A stretch of 64,000 nucleotides of DNA, taken from the NCBI GenBank assembly GCA_947579605.1, contig OX388307.1, positions 12,811,237-12,875,236 on the forward strand, in the 5' to 3' direction. The stretch is from Athripsodes cinereus (lineage: Eukaryota > Arthropoda > Insecta > Trichoptera > Leptoceridae). The translations under genes were made by a program, and so were the position numbers. The notes beneath the pieces are model-generated. The model searched no databases. It saw only the letters and a program-made list of their open reading frames with translations, and was not told the origin of the DNA. Position 1 is the first letter of the stretch; every line of letters begins with the position of its first letter. Below, piece after piece: positions 1 to 11,675 of the stretch.

Positions 1-1
1 A

Positions 2-1612
2 GAAAAGAAAACGAATAACCTTGAAAAACTTTTGGAAAAAATAGAAGCGCTATCAAAATACACCAAAGAAAATAAAAATGTACACAAAGAAATTAAAAAC
101 CTTGTAACGGAGACCAAAGAACTGGCGACGAGCATATCAAGCCAACTAAACTATGAGTCTGATGAAATAGCAACACTGCAGGCTGAATTCAATAGATACA
201 AGATTGAACACCAGAAAGATATCGAAAGATTAGAAAATGAATTAAAAATCTTACGAACAAAAAAGAAAGATAATTCTGATCACATATGCGATTGTGTGAA
301 AAAGGGAGTGGAGGGGTTCGATTTAAAATCGAACACTAACCAATCGTTCATAAGATTTCAAGAGGTAACAAAAATGAGGTGGAATAGAGAGAACTATAGA
401 TCAATTGAAGTTGACAACGAAGACCCCATGAAAATTAGAACAGAGGACGTCTTCTATTTCCTCGAGATGGATGAAAAGGCGGATGATATAACAAGAAGAG
501 TAATAAAAAGATACCCGGAAATAAAAGAAGGAGAAAAAATACAACTCAATGGAGGAACATGGTCCAAGTTAGAAATAACTACCAAAACTACAAACGTCAC
601 GAGAAACAAGTACATATATGCAGTTTATTGCGAGCCTTCTGAAAAAGAGGAAAATGGTCTGGAAAATTTTTTCAAACTGATTGAAGAGATCCGAAATAAT
701 ACCGAGGAAATAAAAAACATCACGATCTCTCCTCCTAAAACGATCAAATGGAAAGTAGTAGAAAAAATAATATGCTTTGTTTTTAATGGCAGTGATAAAC
801 GCATCATTCTAAAAAAAGCAAGAGAGGCGGAAGGAAAACGTAAAGAAACTGAAAACAACAAACAAAATAGAGAGGCCATCACGATTGAAGGTTCTGGTGA
901 GACGTATGCAGAAACACTAAAAAAACTAAAAACGGGTCTAAAAACAGAAGAAATAGCTATGATAGAAAACTCAAGGAGAACACGTCGCGGCCATGTGCTA
1001 TTGAAAGTCCATAAAAGTGATGAAAAACTCAAAAAGAGGATACAGGACATAATACAAGACGGTAAGGTCAGAACCCAGGGACCGAAGCTGAAGACATTAC
1101 ATATCAAGGGTTTGGACCCGACAACTGATATAAAAGAGATCAAGAAAAGCATAGAAAATAGTGGCATCACATACACAGATCTTTGTGATGTTAGATCTCT
1201 TAGACCGGTTGGGGATGCAAATCAAGCTTGTACACTGGTCATGGAGAAAAGTGACGCAGAAAAAATTTTGAAACTCGTGAGATTGAAGATAGGTTTTTCG
1301 GTATGTACAATACGGGAAAGAATAAATCTCAAACAATGCTACAGATGTTGGAATTATGGCCACAAAGCTCCAGACTGTAAGGAAAAAGACCGATCAAGTT
1401 TATGTCGAAGGTGCACAAAGGAAGGCCATAAAGCCAAAGAATGCAATGATCAGCCATACTGCCCGATATGTGAAATTGCGGGACATACAACTGGAAGTGG
1501 AAATTGCCCAACATTTAAAAAAGAATTAGAGGCAAGAACACGCCACACGAGAAACAGACAAACGCGATCTACAAAACAATATGAAAATGCCATTTACAAT
1601 AATGCAAATTAA
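2..1612 (+). CDS. R1-like LINE ORF1, gag-like nucleic-acid-binding protein, 5' partial
   Basis: The frame is open from base 2 to the TAA at 1610-1612. The first in-window initiation-like codon is only a TTG at 32, so the true start is upstream and the N-terminus is missing. The N-terminal third is lysine/glutamate-rich and looks coiled-coil forming. Counting from position 32, the C-terminus has three zinc knuckles: CYRCWNYGHKAPDC at about 436-449, CRRCTKEGHKAKEC at 458-471, and CPICEIAGHTTGSGNC at 477-492, the last with a longer final spacing. In this family ORF1 packages element RNA into ribonucleoprotein particles. It overlaps ORF2 by 32 nt in the +1 frame, which suggests reinitiation or coupled translation (inference). 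Confidence 0.88.
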   Translation, partial: EKKTNNLEKLLEKIEALSKYTKENKNVHKEIKNLVTETKELATSISSQLNYESDEIATLQAEFNRYKIEHQKDIERLENELKILRTKKKDNSDHICDCVKKGVEGFDLKSNTNQSFIRFQEVTKMRWNRENYRSIEVDNEDPMKIRTEDVFYFLEMDEKADDITRRVIKRYPEIKEGEKIQLNGGTWSKLEITTKTTNVTRNKYIYAVYCEPSEKEENGLENFFKLIEEIRNNTEEIKNITISPPKTIKWKVVEKIICFVFNGSDKRIILKKAREAEGKRKETENNKQNREAITIEGSGETYAETLKKLKTGLKTEEIAMIENSRRTRRGHVLLKVHKSDEKLKKRIQDIIQDGKVRTQGPKLKTLHIKGLDPTTDIKEIKKSIENSGITYTDLCDVRSLRPVGDANQACTLVMEKSDAEKILKLVRLKIGFSVCTIRERINLKQCYRCWNYGHKAPDCKEKDRSSLCRRCTKEGHKAKECNDQPYCPICEIAGHTTGSGNCPTFKKELEARTRHTRNRQTRSTKQYENAIYNNAN

Positions 1613-4496
1613 CGTCGGTAGGAGTATCGCAGCACACGACATGGCCATGTTAGTTGCTCACAAAAACCATGTCGACCTGATCGCAATAAGCGAACCGAAC
1701 AGGAGAAAATGTAAAGGAGCGCACTGCTACGCAAATGAAACCAAAGACGTTCTGATAAAAAACTTTAGCAGAAAACACCAAATAACAAAATACAAGACTA
1801 TCGGAAGGGGTGCGATTAAGGTAGAAACGACAGATATTGTCGTATATAACATATATCTAAGTCCAAACACATGCACCTTAGCAGATTTTGAGAAACAACT
1901 GGATGATATTCAAGCAGACATAATCAGCATACCAAAAAACAAATTATTGGCTATAACAGGAGACTTTAATGCAAAACACCCAGCATGGGGAGGAAACATA
2001 ACTAATAAAAAAGGTATATGCCTATTAGAGTGGATGACGTTAATGGATCTCAACATACTTAACGATGGTAACCAGCCAACTTGCGTTAGACACAATGGAA
2101 CCTCATACATCGACGTCACATTTGTAAACGAGAATGCCCTGTCTCAGTCCACATGGAAACTTCTGGAACATGAATCCATGAGTGATCACCGCTATACGAT
2201 AACACGCCTACAAACTGGAAAAAATAAAAAATCTATACAAATATATGGAGCTACAAACTACGATTTGCTAAATAACATATTTAGAGAAAACGCAAACATA
2301 CCGTGTGTAAATAACTGCGTGCGGGCAATAGAAACTGCTTACAAAAAAAGTACTCCAAAGATAAGAGGAGATCCTGGCGGCAAACTGCCATACTGGTGGA
2401 CAGAAGAAATCCAAACGGAGATCCAGAAAGTGAAAAAAGCTAGGAAAATCTTCCAGAGAGCTAAGCAAGAAAATAGAAGACAATCGTTTCAAATTAAATA
2501 CAAAGAACTGAAAACACATCTAAAAAAATCGATAGCCAAATCCAAAAAAATAGCCTGGGATGAACTCTGCAATAAGTTAGAAGAAGATGTTTTTGGAGAT
2601 GCATACAAAATCGTGAAAGGACAAATGGGAGCCCCAAACCCAAGCGTAGCCATCTCTTTGACGGACAAAATCAAAGCTTTTGAAAGTCTATTCATTGCAC
2701 CGCAGGATAACGGATTGGAAAACATTCCAAACGAACAATGGATTCCAGAGAAACAAATATTTACAGAGAAGGAAGTTAAAAAAGCAGCTGAAAGAATAAA
2801 GCCACGAAAATCACCAGGCCCGGACGGAATCCCTCCTGAAGTAATGAAAGAGCTAATTCTACAAAACCTTTTTTATTTTTCTCAAGTATTCAGCGAATTG
2901 CTAAGATCCGGCACATTTCCTGCGGAGTGGAAGACAGCCAAACTAATCCTGTTGGAGAAACCTAAAAAAGATCCAAATGAAGAAAAGAAGTATAGACCTA
3001 TATGCTTGATTAATGTATTGGCAAAAGTATTCGAGACACTGTTGAATAACAGACTTACTGAAGAATTAGAAAAATGTAATGCGATCAGTGAGTGCCAATA
3101 TGGATTTAGGAAGGGTAGATCCACAACACATGCAATAGACCGTATCACTAAAATAGCAGAAAGAGCAAAATTATCAAATCAAGGAAATGCCTTAGTTCTT
3201 ATAGATGTTAAAAATGCTTTTAACTCGGCGTCCTGGGGAAAAATAGTAGAAAAACTGAAACATTTGAAAATAAACAGCTATTTAGTGAACATTATAATTG
3301 ATTACCTCACAAATAGATACATTAATATTGACCGTAAGACTACTAGGAAAATAGGTGGGGGCGTTCCACAGGGTTCAGTTCTGGGACCAACACTTTGGAA
3401 CGTTCTTTACGATGGCGTTATGAGAATCCGCGTCCCAGAAGGTGTCGAACTGACATGCTATGCAGACGACCTAGCGGTGTCCATATCGGCCTTGACAGCC
3501 AGAGAAATGGTGGCAAAGACAAACGCCGCCTTAATAGAGGTCTGCCTGTGGATGAAAAGTCACAGACTAGAAATCGCTCCACAAAAAACTGAAGCAGTCA
3601 TTCTATATGGTGACAAGAGCATGAAAAATATCACGTTTGAAGTGGAAAATACTGAGATTAAGCCTGTTAAGGAAGTCAAATACCTGGGAGTGGTTCTGGA
3701 GCACAAGTTGACTTTCAAGAGTCACATCAAATGGGCCATAGATAAAGCCCAAAAACTAGCAAGAGCACTATATGGGGTTATGCCAAATACAAAGGGGCCA
3801 AAACAGGCTAAAAGAAAGACATTAGCCATGGCAACACAATCCACCATAATGTATGCCGCACCAATATGGCAGAATGCGCTCACAAAAGAATACACCAAGG
3901 AGACGCTAAGAAGAGGACAAAAATTGATGACTCTGCGGGTCTGCTGTGCCTACAGGACTGTCTCAACAGAGGCCGCATTGGTGATAGCAGGAATCATCCC
4001 AGCAAACCTGCTGGCGGAGGAGCGCGGACGCCTCTTTGTATTAGATCCGCCGAACAATGAAGAACTCAAATGTAGAGAACGAGAAGCTACAATCCAAAGA
4101 TGGCAGGAAGAATGGAATGCCTCCACAAAGGGAAGATGGACCCATAAATTAATAAAGGATGTAGGCAAATGGGTTAACAGGGCGCATGGATCCGTCAGTT
4201 TCCGAATGACACAGTGTTTCTCCGGACACGGAGTCTTTGGCACATACCTCTATAAAATACAAAAGGTCCCGACGGGAGGTTGTAAGTACTGCTCTTCGGA
4301 AGCAGACGATGCCGAGCACACCCTTTTTATATGCAGTAGATGGGACCAGGAGAGAATGGAGCTAGCTGCTCACTTCGGTTCAGGCCTTGACGTAAACAAT
4401 CTAGTGGACCGCATGATTGAGTCGCGGGAGGTGTGGAATGCGGCTGAAAAATTTATGGACAAGATAATCTTTATCAAGGAGAGGGAACAACCCTAA
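1581..4496 (+). CDS. R1-like LINE ORF2, endonuclease and reverse transcriptase
   Basis: An intact 971-residue ORF starts at ATG 1581, inside the end of ORF1. Residues about 1-205 are an APE-type endonuclease: MQINVGRS at the N-terminus, GDFNAKHPAWGG near 127 and SDHRYT near 201. The reverse transcriptase follows: KSPGPDGIP, YRPICLINVLAKVFE, the motif A segment LIDVKNAFNSASW, motif B GGGVPQGSVLGP, and the catalytic CYADDLAV near 626. A Cys/His motif (GCKYC...H...C) sits near 898-916. The enzyme nicks target DNA and reverse-transcribes element RNA at the nick. All catalytic motifs are present, so the protein could be active. The ORF ends 125 bp before the poly(A). Confidence 0.93.
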   Translation: MKMPFTIMQINVGRSIAAHDMAMLVAHKNHVDLIAISEPNRRKCKGAHCYANETKDVLIKNFSRKHQITKYKTIGRGAIKVETTDIVVYNIYLSPNTCTLADFEKQLDDIQADIISIPKNKLLAITGDFNAKHPAWGGNITNKKGICLLEWMTLMDLNILNDGNQPTCVRHNGTSYIDVTFVNENALSQSTWKLLEHESMSDHRYTITRLQTGKNKKSIQIYGATNYDLLNNIFRENANIPCVNNCVRAIETAYKKSTPKIRGDPGGKLPYWWTEEIQTEIQKVKKARKIFQRAKQENRRQSFQIKYKELKTHLKKSIAKSKKIAWDELCNKLEEDVFGDAYKIVKGQMGAPNPSVAISLTDKIKAFESLFIAPQDNGLENIPNEQWIPEKQIFTEKEVKKAAERIKPRKSPGPDGIPPEVMKELILQNLFYFSQVFSELLRSGTFPAEWKTAKLILLEKPKKDPNEEKKYRPICLINVLAKVFETLLNNRLTEELEKCNAISECQYGFRKGRSTTHAIDRITKIAERAKLSNQGNALVLIDVKNAFNSASWGKIVEKLKHLKINSYLVNIIIDYLTNRYINIDRKTTRKIGGGVPQGSVLGPTLWNVLYDGVMRIRVPEGVELTCYADDLAVSISALTAREMVAKTNAALIEVCLWMKSHRLEIAPQKTEAVILYGDKSMKNITFEVENTEIKPVKEVKYLGVVLEHKLTFKSHIKWAIDKAQKLARALYGVMPNTKGPKQAKRKTLAMATQSTIMYAAPIWQNALTKEYTKETLRRGQKLMTLRVCCAYRTVSTEAALVIAGIIPANLLAEERGRLFVLDPPNNEELKCREREATIQRWQEEWNASTKGRWTHKLIKDVGKWVNRAHGSVSFRMTQCFSGHGVFGTYLYKIQKVPTGGCKYCSSEADDAEHTLFICSRWDQERMELAAHFGSGLDVNNLVDRMIESREVWNAAEKFMDKIIFIKEREQP

Positions 4497-4784
4497 GACA
4501 AATTGCACCCCCGGGTAGACCGCAAGGTGGGAACCGGGGCTGTAAAGAAGAATGAGGGGTTTTAGCCGGTAGGAGTCCGGCACTACCTATTTAGGTGTCC
4601 ATGAAGGATTTCCCCTCATTACAAAAAAAAAAAAAAAAAACAAATTGAGTTTTATTAGGGTCTGGTATACCCAATGTCCTTTATAGATTCTTTGAGTAGT
4701 TTTTGCGTATATTTTCTCTTCATATCGTTTTACGTGCCGAATCGACCCAATTCAGTTTCAAATTCTTTTAAATAAGCTTTACAC

Positions 4785-4896
4785 AGCTCTAGATATCGCT
4801 TTCATGCGATAAACTCGCCCATAGCATGTTTTTTTTTTTTAAATTTGTAATTGTTCTTTTATCATGCAATAAAGATTTTAATTATTATTATAATCA
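4785..4896 (+). repeat. LINE 3' tail with conserved stem-loop and AATAAA
   Basis: The copy has a small hairpin (ATCGC, loop, GCGAT) followed at once by AAACTCGCC, a short variable spacer, then CAATAAAGA and an ATTATTATT tail. The same order recurs at 7383, 21075, 24900, 27920, 31246 and 32245, so this is the 3' end of one LINE family, 5'-truncated close to the tail. No coding part is attached. Confidence 0.6.
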
Positions 4897-6075
4897 TAAC
4901 ACTTTTATTTTTAATTGTTGCCCAACATGGAAAAATGGTTTCGCGGGAAGTGATTCTCGTCAAACGAGAAAATCATCCCCGAAACAGTGACCTATTTTAC
5001 AGAATTCGACAAATCATCTCTTTAGGATGGCTTAAAAAAAGTTAGAATACCGCTGGACTAAATGTATTGAGCTAAAAGGAGACTATATTTAAAATTAAAA
5101 AAAATGTTTTTTTTTTGCCTACCCTCATAAGCATGAGAAACTTGTCCCAAAGATTTTTATATATTGCCGGGTTATTGAATTAATCTAATCCCTCTGGTAT
5201 TGTCTCAATTTATTTTTGTTACACAGAAAATCTATAAAAATGTGATATTCGATTTATTTTTAATCAACAAAAAAATGGCGCTTACATATGTTTACTGTAA
5301 AACCGTAGAGTGACCCTGACTTTCTGTTGAAGATTGCCATATGAACGACAGCAGCGCCCTCAATTATTTTCTACTCTTTTTAGCCAGACTGTAAATGATA
5401 AAGTTGACAAGTCATTTCAATGACTTAACGGGCTTCGTTCATTGGTTGCAGTTTTATGAATATATCTTTATATGTGATTTGATAAATGTGAATTGTAATT
5501 CTATGTATAAATTGTGAAATAAAGATTATATAAAAAAAAAAAAAAATTGACATACTATCACGAATAAACAAAACGAATAATGCGCCTCCGCTGTTACCTA
5601 CTACTCTGTGCCTTTATCTGCGCATGCGCGAAAATGCTTCGGGCGTCCATCTGTAGAGGTTCCTGGTGTCGAAAATTTTAAAACTGCTGTGGCTATCCTA
5701 GAGATTTTTTGGATAATTGCCACATCGTCGGTCTAATTTGTAAACCTCATATATTCAAATTTACATTTTTTACAGGAGAAGGTTAAAACTATTTATTATT
5801 AAAATGGGGAAAAATTTTAAAATTTTAACAATTACATTTAATAATTATTTTCCATTGCGTATGATTTGTATTAAAAATAATCAAAAATATAAATGCGTCC
5901 ATACTTTTTTTTCAATAATTTGGATTTAAGAGTTTTTCACTCTTAACTCTCTAGTACTGGAACGGGATTTATTAGTTTTACAAAGAGTATTAGTATGGGA
6001 AAACAAGAACATCAAAGTGAAACAAGAACTTAATTTATAATTTTAAGATGACAAATATTATTTTTTTATATATAT

Positions 6076-6215
6076 ACATACATGCATACCATCACGCCGC
6101 TTCCCTCGCGGGGTAGGCAGAAAGGATCGAACGCCACTTCCTTCTATCCTACATCTTCCGCTTCCGTCACTGTCATACAATTCCTCATGCATGCTCTCCT
6201 GTTCAATGTGCTCAA
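6076..6215 (-). repeat. Decayed 3' end of RTE-like LINE (family of 12.1 and 25.5 kb)
   Basis: Read on the minus strand, the segment aligns to the last ~45 codons and the terminus of the LINE copies at 12127 and 25515. It shares the CATGCATGAGGAATTGTATG-type stretch and the end TCTGCCTACCCC...GGCGTGATGGTAT, which matches CTGCCTACCCC...GGCGTGAGGGTAT in those copies. It is badly diverged and carries no intact frame. Confidence 0.6.
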
Positions 6216-6712
6216 CACATGAACGTCCTACCAGCCTATAATCTATTTTAATGTGATAAATTGTTATAGTAAGTTCAAAAATCCTTCGGTAATATCCTTT
6301 ACAACTCGTCATACTTTCTCCGACATTAATGAGGCTATGATACATTTGTGGTAGAATTGCTCAGGTATCTGGAATCATAATTTGTATTTTATTATACCAT
6401 TCAAATTACTGAATCCTCAACTTTTCTCCCCAGGTATAAAGTTTTCGAGAAATGAGCACTGTCGATTATTTAAAATTTGTCAAAACTCAAAAATTCTACA
6501 CTGGACGTCTCAAATTTTTACATTCAAACTTGCACATATTTATAAATTCTGCTGGCACATTTATGTCCCTGGAAAACCATATTTTGTGGAATGGTCAAAT
6601 CGTCAAAACAAAAATAATTGCCTTTGTAGTAGGTATAGGTTTGAGAAATTTAATTTTGAGCTGAATCTCGAAATAATAACACTGCTCGCAAATATGGACA
6701 CATGTCTAACAT

Positions 6713-6974
6713 TTGAGTCGTATAAATGCAAACAGCGCTATCTCCTTACAAGGAAAATTTGTGATGGGTATACGTATTTGAAATATTATTTACAATATTT
6801 GCAATATAAAGTGAAAAAAAGTTTGAAAATAACTTAAGCAAAGAGAAAGTAATATGTTTTCATTTAGAAAGTATAACTTATTACAAGATATTTGAACAAA
6901 ATATTAAGATGTATTTTGCAAATTTTTATTCTTCTCAAAAGGAGATAGCGCCGTTTGCATTTATACGACTCATT
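6713..6974. repeat. Inverted repeat pair, MITE-like
   Basis: Two inverted arms of about 33 bp occur at 6713-6747 and 6939-6974. They share GTCGTATAAATGCAAAC and GCGCTATCTCCTT with one mismatch (A/G) between those blocks, and flank about 190 bp of AT-rich sequence. Outer boundaries and a target duplication were not resolved. Confidence 0.45.
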
Positions 6975-7382
6975 TGTCCTTTTTTAGTTTGAAAAAAGAT
7001 ATGTTTTCCTTTTCTCAAGACTTTGTAAAACTTAAATTGAAATAGCTGAACCATTTTTTTTATTAAAAAAATGTGACTTAGAACGCCATTCAGGAAAGAG
7101 ATAAGGTTCTGATAAAGTAGCTCTACATAATGGAATTACAGTGAAAACAATTTATTGATTAATAACATTCATAAGTTAATAATTTTTATCCACAAATTAA
7201 TGTTGAGAAATTTTGGAAACTTCAAAATTCCTAAAATTATCTTTCCGATTTTTGACCGATCATTCCCCTATTCCGAGTGTGTTCAATACATTATTTTGCA
7301 CACTACATAATATAATGTTGTCTTCATTTTTAGGAAGATAATTAAAAAATGCACATAATATTATATCTATGTGAATTCTCTT

Positions 7383-7526
7383 GCGAATATTATCTGTTTT
7401 ATTTATTTATTTATTTTATTCTTCACTATACATTGTTTACAATAAAACAAATTAACATAGAAAATATCATTTATACAATTCAATGTACAGAGGGCGAGTT
7501 TATCACTAAAATGCGATGTCTTCCAA
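7383..7526 (-). repeat. LINE 3' tail, minus orientation
   Basis: On the minus strand this reads GGAAGACATCGCATTTTAGT then GATAAACTCGCCCTCTGTAC, a spacer, and a (AATA)n tail, matching the 3' ends at 4785 and 27920. The stem-loop is partly decayed. Confidence 0.6.
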
Positions 7527-8075
7527 CTAACCCGATTTTACTGACTTAACCATCATGTTTATAAAAGTCTTCTTTTGGCCCCAGTTAATTGACCAAAAAT
7601 CAGCAAACTTCTCCGCTCATCGTCATCTAACGTTGCAAATTTCAAAGTTCCTTTCTTTGTTAATTGATATTTGCATCTATTTTTAATTAATCTCTTATTT
7701 CCTGGTATTTTTTTTTCAAAATACTGATTATCCTCATTCAACTCTCTCTAAAAAAAACAACACCGAAACTTCTGAATATGGTCGAATCACAATGCAAAGA
7801 AATTTATACCAGGCGGCAACACTCAACCAATATCTGTCGTACAAAAGGCGCGTAAATTGGGATTTGAGAGGTTTGCAAATTATATTGTTCTATGGACTGG
7901 ATTTGCGTGTTTTTTTGATGACCATTTTTTGAAACAATTTCAATAATTTGAAAATAAAAGTTTCACACAGTGGTGAGGAATAAACTGTACATTTGATTGG
8001 TATCAAAAAGTCACTTTTGACCAAATCGGGATTTACGTGGTTTACAAGTTAGACCGACGACATTATTTTTCAAAT

Positions 8076-9029
8076 TAGGCTTGTTCTTGCTCGGTCATTT
8101 TTGGGAGCGATCTGATCTAGTACAATTGTCCTACGGAACTAGTACGCTCTTCTAGTACTATTAGTACTATTAGTTCACTGAATATTTCCATGTCAAAATT
8201 ATTCAGTCATGAATGTAGTACATGTACTAATAAGAATACAGGATGCATAAAGGGTACATATACTAATTAGTTCATGTACTAATAAGAATTTAGGATGCAT
8301 ACAGAGTACATACATAGGAAATGCACATTTATGTAATTTTGTGATTATGAAAATCAATACTTAGTAACTAACAAAGAGAAAATTCAGAGAATATTTTATT
8401 TCCCTTCATAATTTGCAGGCTTTGGATTTTCATTTCAATTAATTTTAATAATTTTGCTATCGACAGTAGGTACCTACTACATTATTATTTTATATGTTTA
8501 TGAGACGTTCATAAGGGATAATATTTTAACTAAGGAAGTCTACTAGCTTACAACACCGTTATATAAGTTATATGTAATGATACTTTATTCGTCCTTATCG
8601 GCGCCATTTACAATGTTCATAGCAAAACAAAACACTAAAAAAGTCTAACACCAATCTATCTATCTACCACTGTACTAGAATACTTCCTACTAGAATGTAC
8701 TTGTACAGTACTTGGTGCTTCTTATTAGTTCTTTGACGTCACTGAACTAAAAGAACGAAAAGAACTAATAAGAAGCAAAAGAGAAGGCACTATATCCTTT
8801 ATAGAATCATCACATCAACTATCTCACTCGCACTCGTTTAAAGATCGGACATAAACCGAGTGGCGCCGAGCGGAGATGCCGAACGTCACCGGCATTACTT
8901 TAGTTCTGTCCGATTGGGAATGAATGTACTAAAAGAACTAAGAGCGAATAAAATACGGAATAGTTCATTCTAGTACAGTACTGGGAATTAGTTCCTAATA
9001 GTACCTAGTACATGTACTACACAAGCCTA
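8076..9029. mobile_element. hAT-type non-autonomous element (MITE), 954 bp
   Basis: The ends are TAGGCTTGT at the left and its complement ACAAGCCTA at the right. They are flanked on both sides by the same 8 bp, TTTCAAAT (8068-8075 and 9030-9037). An 8-bp target duplication with a short TAG-starting terminal inverted repeat is the hAT signature. The interior is rich in subterminal motifs such as AGTACTATTAGT and GTACATGTACT and has no transposase frame, so mobility would have depended on a related autonomous element. Confidence 0.8.
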
Positions 9030-9037
9030 TTTCAAAT

Positions 9038-11673
9038 CTATGTTCTTTCTATATTCATCAAATAATCTATGGAAACTGTAAACATTTGAAATTAGATGGC
9101 TATGGGGTTTGAAACCCAGATTTTTCGTTTGGAATTCTGAGATTCTACCATAACCAACTATATTAACATACTATTCGTTCTGTAATAGGGAACTTGCACT
9201 CGAGAGGAATATTTTGTGAAATGCATTAATTAGGTAGAAAAAAGGTTATATATCGATTATATTTGGATAAAAACTCAAAAATAAATATTTTTAATTTATT
9301 ATTTTAATAAATAAAATCACGATTTTTCGCCCGCTGTTTGAACGCCATATCGTTGGTTATTGCATTTGGGACGTCACATGTCCTGAGTGATGTTTTGTTG
9401 TTTAGCGTAATGTATGGGATTAACAATCGCTTGGTATTTGAGTCCGGTTTTTAACATTTTCGAAGTAGGTAAATATATCTTGGATTGATACAAAATGTTT
9501 CCAAAAAGATCATACAAATATTGTGTAGTGCAAGATGTACAAATATACCTAACTTATACGACACCGAATAAATTATTTCTACGCATGCCGATATTGTTGT
9601 ACTGTAATTTCAGCGACTTCTTTGCAGCTTTCCATATATTCTATAGTCCAATGACAAAACAAACAAAATCATTCGCAGTATAAATATTGTTAATGAACAC
9701 ATCTATTAAGTAGTGGATGCTTATGGTGTCGACATTTGTTATTATATCCTTAAAATACTGATTTATAATAAAAATCTTTTGGTTTTGACACAATGGCTGT
9801 CAGAAACTCACTCGGTGTGGATATATTTGTAGATGATCGATGACTTAATTCAGCACAAGTTATAAATTTAACTTCTGTGCTAATTTCAGCCAACTTTGAT
9901 TTTTTCCAATGACATTGGACAGATTTTTTAGCAGGATCTTCACTCCGACCATGCACCCAGTACAGAAAAGTAATGGCGTATTAAGAACCTGTAATCATTA
10001 ATCAGACCTAAGAATGATGGAAAACTGATAATAAATGCCATTGAATATATGTAATTATTACACAATGTTGTATTGCACTTTACAAATTAGTAATAACATT
10101 ATTAGACAAAGTTATAGCGCCTACCGGCGGGCTTATTAGGTATGTGCATGATAAATATCCGATCGTCCCTTGAGAAAATCGTTTTCCGTCATTATAACTA
10201 AATTAAAAAATAGGAACTGATGTATTACGTAAACGTAAGTACGTAAAAATTTAATCATATTGAAGTTTTTGGCAAAAAAAGCGTTCAAACCTAAACCACA
10301 ACAGTAAATAACCTCGTTAATTATACTGCGAAGTGTACTAAGCATCTGTAGACAGAGATATCGAAGGGACGTATGACGTCATCAAAATGGCGCTTTCGGA
10401 TGTGGCGTTTTCGCGGAAATTCAAAAATCGAAATTTCAAAATGCTATAAAACAGAAATTAAGCAACGTATCGAAAAAAAATGTGTTACTGATTACTTTAT
10501 TTATGATTCTAAAGAATAAAAAAAACATGTGCAAGTTCCCTATTGTAAATACAAATTTTGTCATTATGCCGGAAGCCCGGCGATCGATTCCATTTTTGGC
10601 GTGAGTCAGTCTTTCAAGTATTAAGAATATCACTAACCGCGTTTTATACAAATTGCAATGGTATTAATATCGTCGGTTTTATAAAATTTAGTCAGTTTGC
10701 CTTTGGTTTGAAATAAGTGTACTGTTTTTTTAATACCTTGTATTTCTAAAATAGTGTTCTTAATATTCTAGCTATTATGGTCACCTTATGTATGATGTCA
10801 TCGGCTGTCGTGTCGTTGTTCGGCGCTTTCGTCATTTTTATTTTCGCATAAGTTGGTTGGTCGTATTGGCTATTTGTATTGTTTTCCATTTCCACTTTTG
10901 GCGTTGGTTTTGCCGCTCGTTTCTGATTTTGGATTGTATTTGAATTCAATTGGTAAATTTGCATATTTTAAACTAATGAAAATTAGTGATGGTAGGCGGT
11001 TATTGAAACTTTTAAGAACAATATTTTTGACAGATTATTTTCTTTTAGTAAAGTTTTACAATTCTGTATACCTACCTATCTAGGTAGGAAAAATTACTTT
11101 GAGTGATTTTAATTTAAACTTTCATATTTCATGGAATATATAATAAGTTGTCAATGGTATTAAAACATTTTGGTTTAAATAAATACAAAAACAAGTTATT
11201 TAACTTTTGAAGTAATATTATTTCAATAATATGGATGTGTGAAGATGAAGTTTTGTGAAGTGGTCTATGCCTACTACTGCATTATCTAGATAGCCACCAA
11301 TAGCTTCTTCCCTTTTCTGGTTTATATTAGATTTGTTAGCAAAATACATACAATGCGAACAAATGCTGTCTTTCTTTTCTTTGTATGGTAAATAAAGGGA
11401 AAAGAAAGAGATTAAAATAATTATATTCTCTTTCTATTTTTTTTGCCGTCAAAGAAAAGATTCATAATATACGTGTCGACACATTTCATAATTCACTCGG
11501 TGCCAGAAAAAGAAAGAAAATATATGTGTCAACACGGTTAATCTATAAACATAGTTATTTGTGCAATATTTGATTGATGATATGTTAACATGGTAGGTTT
11601 TGCATCTAAATAAAAATAATAAAAACATCGACACTCCAAAATATAATTATTAGGTCTGTTTATTTTGTTGCAG
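9038..11673. other. Gene-free stretch upstream of threonine aldolase
   Basis: No exon can be supported here. A splice acceptor (TTTTGTTGCAG) ends at 11673, two bases before the threonine aldolase ATG, so a non-coding first exon of that gene probably lies in this stretch, but I cannot place it. A 72-codon minus-strand frame (10746-10964) has a protein-like N-terminus but matches nothing I know. Confidence 0.4.
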
Positions 11674-11675
11674 AT

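Larger units (their letters stand above)
1..4640 (+). mobile_element. R1-like non-LTR retrotransposon, 5' end outside the window
   Basis: The element comprises ORF1, ORF2, a 3' UTR of about 125 bp (4497-4621) and an 18-base poly(A) run (4623-4640). It is assigned to the R1 group because ORF1 carries three CCHC knuckles, ORF2 has an APE-type endonuclease followed by reverse transcriptase and a C-terminal zinc-knuckle-like motif, and no RNase H domain is visible. Both ORFs are free of stops and frameshifts inside the window, unlike every other LINE here, so the copy looks young. The 5' end and the upstream target-site copy lie before base 1, so the target duplication cannot be read. Jockey-group assignment is the main alternative. 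Confidence 0.85.
4641..8075. other. Gene-free stretch with LINE relics
   Basis: I see no host exon here. It holds small repeats listed separately (a LINE 3' tail, an RTE-like LINE tail, a 33-bp inverted repeat) and otherwise AT-rich sequence. An AATAAA signal at about 5518 followed by about 14 A at 5532-5546 looks like the end of a retroposed transcript, but no body can be recognised. The open frames in the stretch have no protein-like composition. Confidence 0.5.

Noticed and set aside
5518..5546. AATAAA followed by about 14 A, as in a processed pseudogene
   Set aside because: No coding body could be identified upstream and no target duplication was found, so I did not call a retrocopy.
6382..6837. 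151-codon plus-strand ORF
   Set aside because: It overlaps an inverted-repeat element, has no recognisable motif, and its composition matches translated AT-rich DNA.
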